A DNA stretch of 64,000 bases, from assembly GCA_040902655.1 (NCBI GenBank), contig JBBDWV010000052.1, positions 205,503 through 269,502 on the forward strand, read 5' to 3'. A program made the position numbers and the translations under genes. The stretch's first letter is position 1; each line of letters starts with the position of its first letter. The stretch comes from Mycobacteriales bacterium. Its GTDB lineage: Bacteria; Actinomycetota; Actinomycetes; Mycobacteriales; SCTD01. The notes under the pieces were generated by a model. The model was given only the letters and a program-made list of their open reading frames with translations. It did not search any database and was not told where the DNA came from. Below, one piece after another: positions 1 through 10,446 of this stretch.

Positions 1-900
1 GACTTCCCGTTCTGGGTCAAGCCGGTCAAGTCGCATTCCTCGGAGCTGGGTTTCAAGGTGGCCGGCGCCGAGGGCTTCGTCCGAGCCGTCGAGGAGATCC
101 GGGCGGGCATCCGGGAGATCGGTGACCCCTTCGACCAGGCGCTGTCCCATCTCGACCTCCCGCCCGAGCTCCGAGAGGCGACCGGCCGCACGTGTCTGGC
201 CGAGGAGCTGATCGACGGCATCCAGGCGGCCCCCGAGGGGTCGATGTTCCAGGGGGAGTTCGCCGTGCACGGCGTGGTGGACATGTACACCGATCCGGAG
301 ACCCACGCCATCTCCCGCCTGGACTACCCGGCCGGCACCGTTCCCGAGCGGGTGCAGCGGCAGATGGCCGACGTCTGCGAGCGCTATCTGCGGCAGGTCG
401 GCTACGACAACGGCTGCTTCAACGCCGAGTTCATGTGGGACGAGGCCCGTGACAAGTTGTGGCTGATCGAGGTGAACACCCGGATCTCGCAGTCGCACAG
501 CGACCTGTTCGCCAAGGTGGACGGGGCCTCCAACCACGAGGTCGCGGTGGACGTGGCGCTCGGGCAGCGGCCCCGGATGCCGCACCGGCAGGGGGGACAC
601 GCGGTGGCGGCGAAGTGCAACATCGTCCGCACCGAGGACGCCGTCGTCGCGGGGGTGCCCGCCCCCGAGGACGTCGCGCGGCTTCAGGAGAAGTTCCCGG
701 AGACCCTGGTCAAGATCGATGTGCAGCCGGGTGACCGGCTCTCCGGCCTCGCCCACCAGGACAGCTACCAGTACATCCTCGGGGTCCTGTATCTCGGCGC
801 CGACGACCGTGAGCAGCTGGTGGCCCACTACCACGCGTGTCTGGACCTGCTGCCCTTCGAGTACGACGCGGTGACCGGGTCGGGGCGGGCAGCTCCCTGA
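1..900 (+). CDS. ATP-grasp domain enzyme, 5' end outside the window
   Basis: The frame is open from base 1, so the N-terminal part lies upstream of the window. About 299 codons are visible. The first residues (DFPFWVKPVKSHSSELG) look like the lysine-bearing strand of an ATP-grasp fold, and LIEVNTRISQSHSDLF near visible residue 155-170 is the Mg-ATP-binding Glu/Asn strand of that fold. Such enzymes join a carboxylate to an amine or other nucleophile through an acyl-phosphate. The substrate cannot be told. The gene is followed after 28 bases by a CocE-type hydrolase with its own ribosome site, so the two may form a ligase/hydrolase pair. A biotin-carboxylase-like annotation is possible, but no biotin-enzyme partner is seen here. 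Confidence 0.7.
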   Translation, partial: DFPFWVKPVKSHSSELGFKVAGAEGFVRAVEEIRAGIREIGDPFDQALSHLDLPPELREATGRTCLAEELIDGIQAAPEGSMFQGEFAVHGVVDMYTDPETHAISRLDYPAGTVPERVQRQMADVCERYLRQVGYDNGCFNAEFMWDEARDKLWLIEVNTRISQSHSDLFAKVDGASNHEVAVDVALGQRPRMPHRQGGHAVAAKCNIVRTEDAVVAGVPAPEDVARLQEKFPETLVKIDVQPGDRLSGLAHQDSYQYILGVLYLGADDREQLVAHYHACLDLLPFEYDAVTGSGRAAP

Positions 901-928
901 CCTCGGGAGCCGCACAGGAGGCCACCGC

Positions 929-2971
929 ATGAGGACCGTCACGGACTTCCCGCACCAGGTCCGCGTCCTGGAGAACGTCTTCGTCCCGATGCGGGACGGA
1001 GCCCGGCTCGCGGCTCGGATCTGGCTGCCCGAGGACGCCGAGCAGCGACCGGTTCCGGCAGTGCTCGAGTACCTCCCGTACCGCAAGCGGGACATGACGC
1101 GGGGCCGGGACGCGCTCAACCACCCGTACCTCGCCGGCCACGGCTACGTCAGCGTGCGCGTCGACATGCGGGGCAGCGGTGACTCCGACGGGGTGCTGGT
1201 CGACGAGTACCGCCCCTCGGAACACGAGGACGCGGAGGACGTCATCGGCTGGCTCGCCGAGCAGGTGTGGTGCGACGGGAACGTCGGGATGTTCGGCATC
1301 TCCTGGGGCGGCTTCAACAGCCTGCAGGTGGCGGCCCGCCGCCCGCCTGCGCTGAAGGCCGTCGTGAGCGCCTCGGCAACCGACGACCTCTACGTCGACA
1401 ACATGCACTACATGGGCGGCTGCCTGCTGTCGGACAACCTGTCCGAGGCGACGGTGATGTTCGCGTTCAACAGCCTGCCGCCGGACCCCGAGATCGTCGG
1501 GGAGCGGTGGCGCGACCTGTGGTTCGAACGGCTGCGCGGCAGCGGCCTGTGGATCGAGACGTGGCTGAGGCACCAGCGGCGCGACGACTACTGGAAGCCC
1601 GCGTCGGTGTGCGAGGAATACAGCAGGGTGCAGTGCCCGGTGCTGGCGGTCGGCGGCTGGGCGGACGGCTACACCAACGCCATCTTCCGGCTGCTCGAGC
1701 ACCTGGACGTCCCCCGCAAGGGGCTGATCGGCCCGTGGGGGCACAAGTACCCGCACCTGGGTGTGCCCGGACCGGCCGTGGGCTTCCTCCAGGAGATGGT
1801 GCGATGGTGGGACCACTGGCTCAAGGGCCGGGACACCGGGATCATGCAGGAGCCGATGCTGCGGGCCTGGATGCAGGAGAGCATGCCGCCCGAGGCGTCG
1901 TACGCCGACCGGCCGGGGCGCTGGGTCGGCGAGCCGGGCTGGCCGGCACCCGACATCCAGGCGCGCCGCTACACCCTCACCCGCAACGCACTGGTGCTGC
2001 GCGCTCCGACGGACCAGGACCGCCGACCGCTGGACCTGCAGTCACCGCTGAGCGTCGGGATGTTCGCGGGCAAGTGGGCGTCGTACGCCGCGACGCCCGA
2101 CCTGCCCTATGACCAGCGCGAGGAGGACGGCGGCGCGCTGGTGTTCGAGAGCGAGCCGCTCGAGGAGCGGCTGGAGATCCTGGGCCTGCCGCGCGTGCAG
2201 CTCGAGGTCGCGTCCGACCGCCCCGTCGCGATGCTGGCGGTCCGGCTGTCCGACGTCGCGCCGAACGGCGAGGCGACGAGAGTGACGTACGGCCTGCTGA
2301 ACCTCACGCACCGGGACGGCAGCGAGCAGCCGCGGCCGCTCGAGCCCGGCCGTCGCTGTGCCGTGGAGGTCGTGCTGAACGGCATCGCCCAGGCGTTCCC
2401 GGCCGGTCACCGGCTCCGGCTGTCGGTCTCCACGTCGTACTGGCCGCTGGCCTGGCCGGCGCCCGAGCCGGCGACCGTCACCGTCTTCGCCGGGGACAGC
2501 GCGCTGTCGGTCCCGGTGCGTGCGCCGCGTCCCGACGAGGACGGTGAGCTTGCCGACCTCGATGAGCCGGAGGCAGCGCAGGAGCTCGCCGTGACCCCGC
2601 TCGTCCCGGAGGAGCACCACTGGAGGGTCGTCCGGGATCTGGTCACCGACACCTCGGCGCTCGAGGTGGTCAACGACCAGGGCAGCGTCCGGATCGACGA
2701 GACCGGCACCGTGCTGCGCCGGGCGACGAACGAGTGGTTCAGCGTCTGCGGCAACGACGTCAGCTCGGCCCGCGGGGAGACGCGGACCGAGCGCGGCCTG
2801 TCCCGGGGCGACTGGCAGGTGCACGTCTCGACCCGGACCCTGCTGACCTGCACCCCGACCGACTTCGTCGTGTCGGCGCAGCTGGACGCCTACGAGAAGG
2901 ACGAGGAGCACGGGCAGCGGCGTGTCTACTCCCAGAACTGGTCCAGGGAGATCCCGCGCGACCTGGTCTGA
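929..2971 (+). CDS. CocE/NonD family (S15-type) serine hydrolase
   Basis: 680 residues, the usual size for the cocaine-esterase / X-Pro dipeptidyl-peptidase-like family. The N-terminal half is an alpha/beta hydrolase. The nucleophile Ser125 lies in GISWGG, the acid is probably Asp246 (GGWADGY), and the histidine is His272 (GPWGHKYPH). The C-terminal half (about 380-680) fits the jelly-roll domain of the family. There is no signal peptide, so it is probably cytoplasmic. The start is supported by CAGGAGG 8 bases upstream of ATG. It probably hydrolyses an ester or amide, and the preceding ATP-grasp gene suggests an acyl-amide or peptide-like substrate, but that is inference. Confidence 0.85.
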   Translation: MRTVTDFPHQVRVLENVFVPMRDGARLAARIWLPEDAEQRPVPAVLEYLPYRKRDMTRGRDALNHPYLAGHGYVSVRVDMRGSGDSDGVLVDEYRPSEHEDAEDVIGWLAEQVWCDGNVGMFGISWGGFNSLQVAARRPPALKAVVSASATDDLYVDNMHYMGGCLLSDNLSEATVMFAFNSLPPDPEIVGERWRDLWFERLRGSGLWIETWLRHQRRDDYWKPASVCEEYSRVQCPVLAVGGWADGYTNAIFRLLEHLDVPRKGLIGPWGHKYPHLGVPGPAVGFLQEMVRWWDHWLKGRDTGIMQEPMLRAWMQESMPPEASYADRPGRWVGEPGWPAPDIQARRYTLTRNALVLRAPTDQDRRPLDLQSPLSVGMFAGKWASYAATPDLPYDQREEDGGALVFESEPLEERLEILGLPRVQLEVASDRPVAMLAVRLSDVAPNGEATRVTYGLLNLTHRDGSEQPRPLEPGRRCAVEVVLNGIAQAFPAGHRLRLSVSTSYWPLAWPAPEPATVTVFAGDSALSVPVRAPRPDEDGELADLDEPEAAQELAVTPLVPEEHHWRVVRDLVTDTSALEVVNDQGSVRIDETGTVLRRATNEWFSVCGNDVSSARGETRTERGLSRGDWQVHVSTRTLLTCTPTDFVVSAQLDAYEKDEEHGQRRVYSQNWSREIPRDLV

Positions 2972-2984
2972 GGCCGCGCCGGTC

Positions 2985-3041
2985 AGCTGCTCGGTGCGGC
3001 GCTAGCTGCTCGGTGCGGCGCTAGCTGCTCGGTGCGGCGCT
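2985..3041. repeat. three 19-base tandem repeats at the 3' end of the DUF3105 gene
   Basis: Copies at 2985-3003, 3004-3022 and 3023-3041 are identical (AGCTGCTCGGTGCGGCGCT). They cover the last codons and stop of the minus-strand DUF3105 gene and part of the 13-base gap plus flank before it. Because 19 is not a multiple of three, each copy is read in a different frame. The minus-strand stop sits at the copy 2/3 junction. Confidence 0.95.
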
Positions 3042-3722
3042 GGGGTCGACCGGCACCTCCACCGCCGCCGACGGCGCGACCGCGTCCGGAGCGGCCGGCT
3101 GCACCGGCCCGGTGCTCGTGGTCCCGGAACAGGCGGCACCCGGCTCCGGGGTCTGCGGCCCGCTGGCGTAGGCCTCGATGAAGTCGTCGATGCGGTCGTC
3201 CTCGGCGCTGTCGACCGACAGCCGCCGACCCCACGCCGACAGGTTGATCGGGCTGCTCTGCTCGGGCAGCGGGCTCATCAGGCCGTACGGGTTCCCCCGC
3301 ACCTTGCCGGCCAGCTTCTCGACCTGGTCGGCCGGGACCTCGTCGTTGTAGGTGATCCACACCGCGCCGTGCTCGAGCGAGTGGACGGCGTGCTCCGGCG
3401 CGATCGGCTCGGTGTACACGTCGCACTGCTGCGGGGTGGCGCTGTGGTCGCCGGCGTTCGGTGGCGTCTGGGGGTAGTCCACCGTCCCCGCGACATGCCC
3501 CTGGCTCAGCGACTCCGCATCGGCGACCGCCACCCCCTCGATGGCGGCATCGGGGTTGCGGACGAGGTCGCGCACGCCTGACCCCTGGTTCAGCGCGGCG
3601 TAGGCGACGATCCCGACGAGCGCAGCCGCCAGCAGCAGCGATCCGAGGGCGGTGCCCCACGGGAAGGGCTTGGAGACCTTCGTGGGGGCCGCCCGGCGCG
3701 GAGTGGCGGGTGTGCGAGCCAT
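3021..3722 (-). CDS. DUF3105 family membrane-anchored protein
   Basis: 233 residues. A short basic N-terminus is followed by one transmembrane segment (about 22-46, rich in Leu/Ala/Val) and a soluble, probably extracellular domain. The core [13 protein letters not shown] and [12 protein letters not shown] segments (about 83-125) are the signature of DUF3105, a family common in Actinobacteria with no established function. The conserved His and Cys residues in these motifs could bind metal, but that is speculation. The C-terminus is a Pro/Ala/Ser-rich low-complexity tail that ends inside a 19-base tandem repeat. It is divergent from argS, with 141 bases between them. Confidence 0.8.
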   Translation of the reverse strand: MARTPATPRRAAPTKVSKPFPWGTALGSLLLAAALVGIVAYAALNQGSGVRDLVRNPDAAIEGVAVADAESLSQGHVAGTVDYPQTPPNAGDHSATPQQCDVYTEPIAPEHAVHSLEHGAVWITYNDEVPADQVEKLAGKVRGNPYGLMSPLPEQSSPINLSAWGRRLSVDSAEDDRIDDFIEAYASGPQTPEPGAACSGTTSTGPVQPAAPDAVAPSAAVEVPVDPSAAPSS

Positions 3723-3851
3723 GCGGAGACCGTCCTCGTTCAGGTGTGCAGCGGGGGGCGGGACCGGGCCGGTCCCGACGATGCGGACGAGCAGCGCCGC
3801 AGAGGCGTTCCCTGCACGCGCCTGCGCGGAAGTCTAGGTGCGGGGCGGCAC

Positions 3852-3857
3852 TACCCT
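3852..3857 (+). promoter_or_regulatory. -10 box for a leaderless argS transcript
   Basis: TACCCT lies six bases before the GTG start at 3864, so transcription would begin at the start codon itself. No Shine-Dalgarno sequence precedes this GTG, which agrees with leaderless translation. No clear -35 hexamer is visible. Confidence 0.5.
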
Positions 3858-3863
3858 GGGACG

Positions 3864-5528
3864 GTGACTCCCTCCGAGCTCGGCGCCGCGGTGCGGGCCG
3901 CCGTCGTGGCCGCCGTCGAGGCCGGTGAGCTGGCCGTGACGCCGCCCCCCGAGGTGAGCGTCGAGCGCCCCCGCGTGAAGGAACACGGCGACTATGCCAC
4001 CAGCATCGCGCTGCAGCTGGCCAAGGCGGCCGGCCGGCGGCCGCGGGAGGTGGCTGAGCTGCTGGCCGTCCGGCTGCGCGAGGTCGGCGGCATCGAGCAG
4101 GTCGCCGTCGCCGGGCCGGGCTTTTTGAACCTGCGGCTGGGTCAGGCCTCGCTCGGCCAGGTCGCGTTGCAGGTGCTCGAGCGGGGAGCGGCGTACGGCA
4201 CCAACGACGCTGCGGCGGGGCAGGTCGTGAACCTGGAGTTCGTCTCGGCCAACCCGACGGGGCCGATCCACATCGGCGGGGTGCGCTGGGCGGCCGTCGG
4301 CGACGCCCTCGCCCGGCTGCTCCAGGCCAGCGGTGCCCAGGTCACCCGGGAGTACTACGTGAACGACGCCGGCCTGCAGATCGACCGGTTCGCCGAGTCG
4401 CTGCTCGCGGTCGCGAAGGGCGAGCCGGTGCCTGCGGACGGCTACGCCGGCGCGTATGTGCCGGCAGTGGCCGCCCGGGTGCTGTGGCGCAACGCCGGCC
4501 TGCCCGCCGAGGACGAGACCAAGATCCTCGAGGTGCTGCGCGCCGACGGCACCGCGCTCATGGTCGAGGACATCCGCGCGTCGCTGCGGTCCTTCGGCGT
4601 CGACTTCGACGTGTGGTTCTCGGAGCTGTCGCTGGCCACCTCCGGCGCCGTCGGCCGCGCGCTGGAGCGGCTGCGCGGGCAGGGCCACGTCTACGAGGCG
4701 GACGGCGCGGTCTGGTTGCGGACCACCGACTTCGGCGACGACAAGGACCGGGTCCTGGTCAAGTCGGACGGCAGCACGACCTACTTCACCTCCGACGCCG
4801 CCTACTACCTCGACAAGCGTGGCCGCGGCTTCGACAAGGTCGTGATCATGCTCGGTGCCGACCATCACGGCTACGTCGGCCGGATGCGGGCGATGGCCGC
4901 GTGTTTCGGCGACGACCCCGACACCACGCTCGAGCTGCCGATCGGGCAGCTGGTCAACGTCCTGCAGGGCGGCGCACCGATCCGGATGTCCAAGCGGGCC
5001 GGCACGATGGTGACGCTCGAGGACCTGGTCGAGCTGGTGGGCGTGGATGCTGCCCGCTACACGCTGGCCCGGTCGTCGGCTGATTCCGCGATGGACCTCG
5101 ACGTCGACCTGGTCACCCGCAGGAGCAGCGACAACCCCGTCTTCTACGTGCAGTACGCCGCCACCCGCGCGGCGTCCGTACTCCGCAATGCTGCCGAGAT
5201 GGGGATTGCCGAGCCGGATCCCGCGTCGGTCGACCTGTCGCTGTTCACCCACCCGCGCGAGGCCGAGCTGCTGCTGGCGCTCGCGGAGTTCCCTCAGGTC
5301 GTGGCGACGGCCGCGGAGCTGCGGGAGCCGCACCGGGTCGCGCGCTACCTGGAGGAGAAGGTCGCCAAGGCGGCCCAGCGGTTCTGGGACGACTGCCAGG
5401 TGCTGCCCAAGGGCGACGAGGAGGTCGCGCCCACGACGGCGCCGCGGCTGCTGCTGTGGCGGGCCACCCGCACCGTCCTCGAGAACGGCCTGCGACTGCT
5501 CGGCGTGACGGCACCGGAGCGGATGTGA
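3864..5528 (+). CDS. argS: arginine--tRNA ligase
   Basis: Charges tRNA-Arg with arginine in the cytoplasm (class I aminoacyl-tRNA synthetase). 554 residues, normal for the family. The N-terminal additional domain runs to about 110. The HIGH-like signature is HIGG at 136-139 within [11 protein letters not shown], and the KMSKS-like loop is IRMSK at about 373-377, followed by the all-alpha anticodon-binding domain to the end. GTG at 3864 was chosen because the family N-terminus begins here and a TANNNT box lies six bases upstream. The frame is open further upstream, but that extension has no family resemblance. It heads the lysine/threonine gene run. lysA starts four bases after its stop. Confidence 0.97.
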   Translation: MTPSELGAAVRAAVVAAVEAGELAVTPPPEVSVERPRVKEHGDYATSIALQLAKAAGRRPREVAELLAVRLREVGGIEQVAVAGPGFLNLRLGQASLGQVALQVLERGAAYGTNDAAAGQVVNLEFVSANPTGPIHIGGVRWAAVGDALARLLQASGAQVTREYYVNDAGLQIDRFAESLLAVAKGEPVPADGYAGAYVPAVAARVLWRNAGLPAEDETKILEVLRADGTALMVEDIRASLRSFGVDFDVWFSELSLATSGAVGRALERLRGQGHVYEADGAVWLRTTDFGDDKDRVLVKSDGSTTYFTSDAAYYLDKRGRGFDKVVIMLGADHHGYVGRMRAMAACFGDDPDTTLELPIGQLVNVLQGGAPIRMSKRAGTMVTLEDLVELVGVDAARYTLARSSADSAMDLDVDLVTRRSSDNPVFYVQYAATRAASVLRNAAEMGIAEPDPASVDLSLFTHPREAELLLALAEFPQVVATAAELREPHRVARYLEEKVAKAAQRFWDDCQVLPKGDEEVAPTTAPRLLLWRATRTVLENGLRLLGVTAPERM

Positions 5529-5532
5529 GCTG

Positions 5533-6897
5533 GTGACCGTGCTGCCTGCCGCCGCGAGCGTCCGGGTGAGCGACCTCGAGCCGGCCGTCTGGCCGCGCAA
5601 CGCCACCCGCTCCGATGCCGGCGTCCTGGAGCTCGGCGGTGTGGACGTACGCGACCTCGCCGCGGAGTTCGGCACCCCGGCCTACGTCCTGGACGAGGAC
5701 GACTTCCGCCGCCGCTGCCGCGAGTGGCGGCAGGCCTTCGACCCGGGGCCCGCCTCCGGGGAGCCGGCGGCGGACGTCTACTACGCCGGCAAGGCGTTCC
5801 TGTGCACGGCGGTCGCACGCTGGGTCGCCGAGGAGGGGTTGTCACTCGACGTGAGTACCGGCGGTGAGCTGGCGGTCGCGCTGAACGCCGGCTTCCCGAC
5901 CGAGCGGGTGCTCTTCCACGGCAACAACAAGTCGGTCGCCGAGCTCGAGCGCGCCGTCGAGGTCGGTGTCGGCCGCATCGTCATCGACTCCTTCGACGAG
6001 CTGGTGCGCATCGCGGCCGTGGCAGAGGGCGCCGGGGTGCGCCAGCGCGTTTACGTCCGTGTGACGCCCGGCGTGGAGGCACACACCCACGAATACGTCC
6101 AGACCGGCCAGGAGGACCAGAAGTTCGGCTTCTCCCTGGCCAGCGGCGCGGCCGCCGAGGCGGTCCGGCGGGTGCTCGCGCAGCCCTCGCTCGAGCTGAT
6201 CGGGCTGCACTGCCACATCGGCTCGCACATCTTCGACGTGCACGGCTTCAAGCTCGCCGCGCACCGCATGGTCGGCCTGCTCGCGGCGGTACGCGACGAG
6301 CACGCCGTCGTCCTGCCCGAGCTCGACCTCGGCGGCGGCCAGGGAATCGCCTACACCGCCGCCGACGACCCGATGGACGTCTTCGAGTACGCCGACGGGC
6401 TGCGCCGCATCGTCGTGCGGGAGTGCGAGGCGGTCGACCTGCCGGTGCCGCGGCTGGCCGTCGAGCCCGGTCGGGCCATCGCCGGCCCGACGACCGTCAC
6501 GCTGTACGAGGTCGGCACCGTCAAGGAGCTGCCCGGCCTGCGCACCTATGTGAGTGTCGACGGCGGCATGAGCGACAACATCCGCACGGCGCTGTACGAC
6601 GCTCGGTACACCGCCGTGCTCGCCTCGCGCGCGTCCGGCGCCGAGCCGGCGAACGTCACGCTGTGCGGAAAGCACTGCGAGAGCGGCGACATCGTCGTGC
6701 ACGACGTGCCGCTGCCGGGTGATCTCGCCCCGGGCGACCTGGTCGCGGTGCCCGCCTCCGGTGCCTACCATCGCTCGATGGCCAGTAACTACAACCACGT
6801 TCCCCGCCCACCGGTCGTCGCGGTCAGGAACGGCACCGCCCGTGTGCTCGTGCGGCGTGAGACCGAGGACGACCTGTTGCGCCTGGACACCGAATGA
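5533..6897 (+). CDS. lysA: diaminopimelate decarboxylase
   Basis: Last step of lysine synthesis: decarboxylates meso-diaminopimelate to L-lysine with PLP. 454 residues. The PLP lysine is Lys87 in YYAGKAF. Other family marks are HCHIGSH, the glycine-rich phosphate loop GGGQG, the EPGRAI segment and the C-terminal CESGDIV motif that brings the active-site Cys across the dimer interface. GTG start four bases after the argS stop, so translation is probably coupled. The stop overlaps the ATG of a small membrane protein by four bases. The argS-lysA-hom order is conserved in Actinobacteria. Confidence 0.97.
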   Translation: MTVLPAAASVRVSDLEPAVWPRNATRSDAGVLELGGVDVRDLAAEFGTPAYVLDEDDFRRRCREWRQAFDPGPASGEPAADVYYAGKAFLCTAVARWVAEEGLSLDVSTGGELAVALNAGFPTERVLFHGNNKSVAELERAVEVGVGRIVIDSFDELVRIAAVAEGAGVRQRVYVRVTPGVEAHTHEYVQTGQEDQKFGFSLASGAAAEAVRRVLAQPSLELIGLHCHIGSHIFDVHGFKLAAHRMVGLLAAVRDEHAVVLPELDLGGGQGIAYTAADDPMDVFEYADGLRRIVVRECEAVDLPVPRLAVEPGRAIAGPTTVTLYEVGTVKELPGLRTYVSVDGGMSDNIRTALYDARYTAVLASRASGAEPANVTLCGKHCESGDIVVHDVPLPGDLAPGDLVAVPASGAYHRSMASNYNHVPRPPVVAVRNGTARVLVRRETEDDLLRLDTE

Positions 6898-7151
6898 GGG
6901 GCAACACGAGCGGCCGTCGCCTGCAGCTGCTGTTCCTGGCCGCGCTGCTCGGCGTGCTGGTCTGCCTGGGGTTGCTGGTCCTCGCGCTGGCCGGCGCCGC
7001 AGCGTCCGCCGCATACGCCGTCGTGGTCCTGGTCCTGCTCGCTGCCGGCGCCCGCCGGGCGCGTGTCGTCGAGCAGCGCCGGCGCCGGGAGTCCGGGCGC
7101 ACCTGTACCTGCTGCACCACCAGCCAGCACGATCCCGTGAAGGTGGTCTGA
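6894..7151 (+). CDS. small membrane protein with Cys-rich tail, within the lysA-hom operon
   Basis: 85 residues, function unknown. It has a short basic N-terminus, two closely spaced hydrophobic segments (about 11-34 and 38-53), a run of Arg residues (about 54-68), and a tail ending [15 protein letters not shown]. By the positive-inside rule the Arg-rich stretch and Cys tail should be cytoplasmic. The ATG overlaps the lysA stop (ATGA), and its TGA overlaps the hom ATG by one base, so it is translated with the operon. The three clustered Cys could bind a metal or form a thiol switch. The tight overlaps on both sides make it a real gene. Confidence 0.75.
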   Translation: MRGNTSGRRLQLLFLAALLGVLVCLGLLVLALAGAAASAAYAVVVLVLLAAGARRARVVEQRRRRESGRTCTCCTTSQHDPVKVV

Positions 7152-8437
7152 TGACCGCCCCCCTGCGCGTCGCCCTGCTCGGCTGCGGCACGGTCGGCTC
7201 CGAGGTCGTCCGGCTGCTGTACAGCTCCGGTGACGACCTCGCGGCCCGTGTCGGGGCGCCGCTCGAGCTGGCCGGGATCGCGGTGCGCCGGCGCGGCCGG
7301 GCCCGCGATCTGCCCGTCGCCGACGAGCTGTTCACCACCGACGCAGCGGGACTCGTCGCGCGCGACGACATCGACCTGGTCGTCGAGGTCATCGGCGGGA
7401 TCGAGCCAGCCCGCACGCTGATCCTGTCCGCGCTCGGGGCGGGCAGGAGCGTGGTCACCGCGAACAAGGCGCTGCTCGCCGAGGACGGCGCGACGTTGCA
7501 TGCCGCGGCTGTCGCGGGGGGCGCCGACCTCTACTACGAGGCCAGCGTCGCCGGGGCCATCCCGCTGCTGCGCCCGCTGCGTGAATCCCTTGCGGGTGAC
7601 CACATCTCACGCGTCACCGGCATCGTCAACGGCACCACCAACTTCGTCCTCACCCGGATGGACGAGCAGGGCTCCGGTTTCGCGGACGCCCTCGACGAGG
7701 CGACCGCGCTCGGCTACGCCGAGGCCGATCCGACCGCCGACCTCGAAGGCTTCGACGCTGCGGCCAAGGCGGCGATCCTGGCCGGGCTGGCCTTTCACAC
7801 CGACGTCGTCGCCGCGGACGTGCACCGCGAGGGCATCACGGAGGTGACCGCCGCCGACGTCGCGAGTGCCAAGGCGATGGGCAGCGTGGTGAAGCTGCTC
7901 GCCATCGCGGAGAAGGACGGCGACGCCGTGAGCGTCCGGGTGCACCCGGCGATGATCCCGCTGTCGCACCCGCTGGCCAGTGTCCGGGAGGCCTACAACG
8001 CCGTCTTCGTCGAGGCGGCCAGCGCCGGCCGGCTCATGTTCTACGGCCCGGGCGCCGGCGGAGCCGCGACCGCCAGCGCGGTGCTCGGCGACCTGGTCGC
8101 GGTGGCCCGCAACACGCTGTCCGGTGCGCGCGGCGCCGGCGCGTCGTCGTACGCCGCCCTCCGCGTGCGGCCGATGGGCGAGGTCGTCACGAGGTACCAC
8201 ATCAGCCTGGACGTGGCCGACAAGGCAGGAGTGCTCGCGGCCGTGGCGAACACCTTCGCCGACCACGACGTCTCGATCCGCACGGTCAGGCAGGAGGGGC
8301 ACGGGGACGACGCGAGCCTGGTGGTCGTGACCCACACCGCCACCGACGCCGCGCTGCAGGGTGTGGTGGAGCAGCTCAGGGGGCTCGACAGCGTCCGTGC
8401 CGTCGCGTCCGTGATGAGGGTGGAGGGTTCGCAATGA
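7151..8437 (+). CDS. hom: homoserine dehydrogenase
   Basis: Reduces aspartate semialdehyde to homoserine with NAD(P)H, at the branch to threonine and methionine. 428 residues. The N-terminal Rossmann motif GCGTVGSEV is at about 11-19, the catalytic domain holds GIVNGTTNF and the conserved [10 protein letters not shown] segment, and a C-terminal ACT domain (about 350-428) is the usual site for threonine feedback. The start at 7151 is set by the one-base overlap with the preceding stop and by the [11 protein letters not shown] family start. The frame is open far upstream, but that part overlaps lysA and is not coding. Confidence 0.97.
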   Translation: MTAPLRVALLGCGTVGSEVVRLLYSSGDDLAARVGAPLELAGIAVRRRGRARDLPVADELFTTDAAGLVARDDIDLVVEVIGGIEPARTLILSALGAGRSVVTANKALLAEDGATLHAAAVAGGADLYYEASVAGAIPLLRPLRESLAGDHISRVTGIVNGTTNFVLTRMDEQGSGFADALDEATALGYAEADPTADLEGFDAAAKAAILAGLAFHTDVVAADVHREGITEVTAADVASAKAMGSVVKLLAIAEKDGDAVSVRVHPAMIPLSHPLASVREAYNAVFVEAASAGRLMFYGPGAGGAATASAVLGDLVAVARNTLSGARGAGASSYAALRVRPMGEVVTRYHISLDVADKAGVLAAVANTFADHDVSIRTVRQEGHGDDASLVVVTHTATDAALQGVVEQLRGLDSVRAVASVMRVEGSQ

Positions 8438-9516
8438 CAGCAGTGGCCGAGAGCAAGGCCTGGGCCGGCTGGCGGGGGCTGATCGAGCAGTACCGCGACC
8501 GGCTGCCGGTGACGGCCGCGACACCGGTCGTCACGCTGCTCGAGGGCGGCACCCCGCTGGTGGCCGCGACCGTGCTGTCCGACGTCGTCGGCGCGCAGGT
8601 CTGGCTCAAGGTCGAGGGCGCCAACCCGACCGGCTCCTTCAAGGACCGCGGCATGACGATGGCGATCAGCAAGGCGCTCGAGGCCGGTTCGCAGGCGGTG
8701 ATCTGCGCGTCGACCGGCAACACCAGCGCGAGCGCCGCGGCCTACGCCGCCAAAGGCGGCCTCACCTGCGCTGTGCTGGTGCCCGACGGCAAGATCGCCC
8801 TCGGCAAGCTCGCCCAGGCACTGGTACACGGAGCCCGGCTGCTCCAGGTGCAGGGCAACTTCGACGACTGCCTGGACCTGTGCCGGGTGCTGTCCCAGGA
8901 CTACCCGACGACGCTGGTCAACTCGGTCAACCCGGACCGGATCGAAGGACAGAAGACGGCCGCCTTCGAGGTCTGCGACGCGCTCGGCGACGCCCCGGAC
9001 ATCCACTGCCTGCCGGTCGGCAACGCCGGGAACATCACGGCCTACTGGAAGGGCTACAAGGAGTACGCCGGGGACGGCGTCACCACGTCGCGGCCGATGA
9101 TGCTGGGCTTCCAGGCGGCTGGTGCGGCACCCATCGTCTCGGGAGTGAGAGTGGCTGCCCCGCAGACGATTGCGACGGCGATCCGGATCGGCAACCCGGC
9201 CTCGTGGCAGCAGGCGCTGGATGCCCGCGACGAGTCCGGCGGCGACATCCAGGCCGTGACCGACCGCCAGATCCTGTCCGCCTACCGGCTGCTGGCGCAG
9301 AAGGAGGGCGTGTTCGTCGAGCCCGCCTCCGCGGCGAGCGTTGCCGGGCTGCTGCAGGCGCACGAACAGGGTCTGATCCCGGCGGGTGCCCGCGTGGTCT
9401 GCACCGTCACGGGCAACGGTCTCAAGGACCCGGACTGGGCCATCTCCGGGGCGCCCAAACCGGTCACCGTGGCCAACAGCGCCGTGGCGGCAGCGGCGGC
9501 CCTGGGTCTGGCTTGA
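8434..9516 (+). CDS. thrC: threonine synthase
   Basis: PLP enzyme that converts O-phosphohomoserine to threonine. 360 residues, the short actinobacterial type. The PLP lysine is Lys70 in [15 protein letters not shown], the phosphate-binding segment, and the glycine loop VGNAGN are also present. The ATG overlaps the hom stop by four bases (ATGA), which indicates translational coupling. It is followed after 30 bases by thrB. Confidence 0.97.
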   Translation: MTAVAESKAWAGWRGLIEQYRDRLPVTAATPVVTLLEGGTPLVAATVLSDVVGAQVWLKVEGANPTGSFKDRGMTMAISKALEAGSQAVICASTGNTSASAAAYAAKGGLTCAVLVPDGKIALGKLAQALVHGARLLQVQGNFDDCLDLCRVLSQDYPTTLVNSVNPDRIEGQKTAAFEVCDALGDAPDIHCLPVGNAGNITAYWKGYKEYAGDGVTTSRPMMLGFQAAGAAPIVSGVRVAAPQTIATAIRIGNPASWQQALDARDESGGDIQAVTDRQILSAYRLLAQKEGVFVEPASAASVAGLLQAHEQGLIPAGARVVCTVTGNGLKDPDWAISGAPKPVTVANSAVAAAAALGLA

Positions 9517-9546
9517 GCGTCTCCGCCGGCCCGGCAGGAGACTGAG

Positions 9547-10446
9547 GTGCCACGCTTTCGCGATGCCCCCGTCCACGTGCGCGTTCCCGCCACCAGCGCC
9601 AACCTCGGCCCCGGGTTCGACAGCGCCGGGCTCGCGCTGTCTCTGCACGACGACGTCGTGGTGGGCGTGACCCGCGCGGGTCTGGCGGTCGAGGTCACGG
9701 GGGAGGGTGCCGATGACCTGCCCCGGGGTGAGCGGCACCTCGTGGTGCGGTCGCTGCGCGCTGCCTTCGAGCGGCTCGGCGGGCAGCCGCCCGGACTGCA
9801 GGTGCGTTGCACCAACCGGATCCCGCACGCCCGCGGGCTGGGGTCGTCGTCTGCGGCGATCGTCTCCGCAGTCGTCGCGGCGGGTGCGCTGGTGCTCGAC
9901 GCCGAGCTCGACGCGCAGGCTCGCCTCGATCTCGCCGACGAGCTGGAGGGGCATCCGGACAACGTCGCGGCCTGCCTGCGTGGGGGGGTGACCTTCGCCT
10001 GGACCGAGCCCGGCGGCCCGCGGGTCCTGCGGCTGGATGCGCACGCCGACCTCGCCCCCGTCGCGTTCGTGCCGGCCACCCGCTCCTCCACCAAGCAGGT
10101 ACGCGGCCTGCTTCCGGCAACGGTGCCGTACGCCGACGCCGTGCTCAACGCCTCCCGCGCAGCACTGCTGCCGCAGGCCCTGACGGCCGACCCGGCGCTG
10201 CTGATGGCCGCCACCGAGGACCGGCTGCACCAGGGCTACCGTGCGCCCGCGATGCCCGCCACCGCCGAGCTGGTGAGGTCGCTGCGCGCGGCGGGTGTGC
10301 CGGCAGTGGTGAGCGGCGCCGGACCCACGGTGCTGGCGCTCACCACGGTCGCCGGCCGGCGGGCCGTCACGGGACCCCGGGAGGGCTGGACGGTGCTGCC
10401 GCTCGCCGTCGAGCCGTGTGGCGCCTACGTCGTCGGGACACGCTGA
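9547..10446 (+). CDS. thrB: homoserine kinase
   Basis: GHMP-family kinase that phosphorylates homoserine with ATP and so supplies ThrC. 299 residues. The family motifs are visible: the N-terminal VPATSANLGPGFD, the ATP-binding loop GLGSSSAAI (about 98-106), and the C-terminal SGAGPTVLAL. GTG start, with GGAGACTGAG just upstream as a weak ribosome site. It is the last gene of the argS-thrB run. The next 360 bases carry the rho promoter and leader. Confidence 0.96.
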   Translation: MPRFRDAPVHVRVPATSANLGPGFDSAGLALSLHDDVVVGVTRAGLAVEVTGEGADDLPRGERHLVVRSLRAAFERLGGQPPGLQVRCTNRIPHARGLGSSSAAIVSAVVAAGALVLDAELDAQARLDLADELEGHPDNVAACLRGGVTFAWTEPGGPRVLRLDAHADLAPVAFVPATRSSTKQVRGLLPATVPYADAVLNASRAALLPQALTADPALLMAATEDRLHQGYRAPAMPATAELVRSLRAAGVPAVVSGAGPTVLALTTVAGRRAVTGPREGWTVLPLAVEPCGAYVVGTR

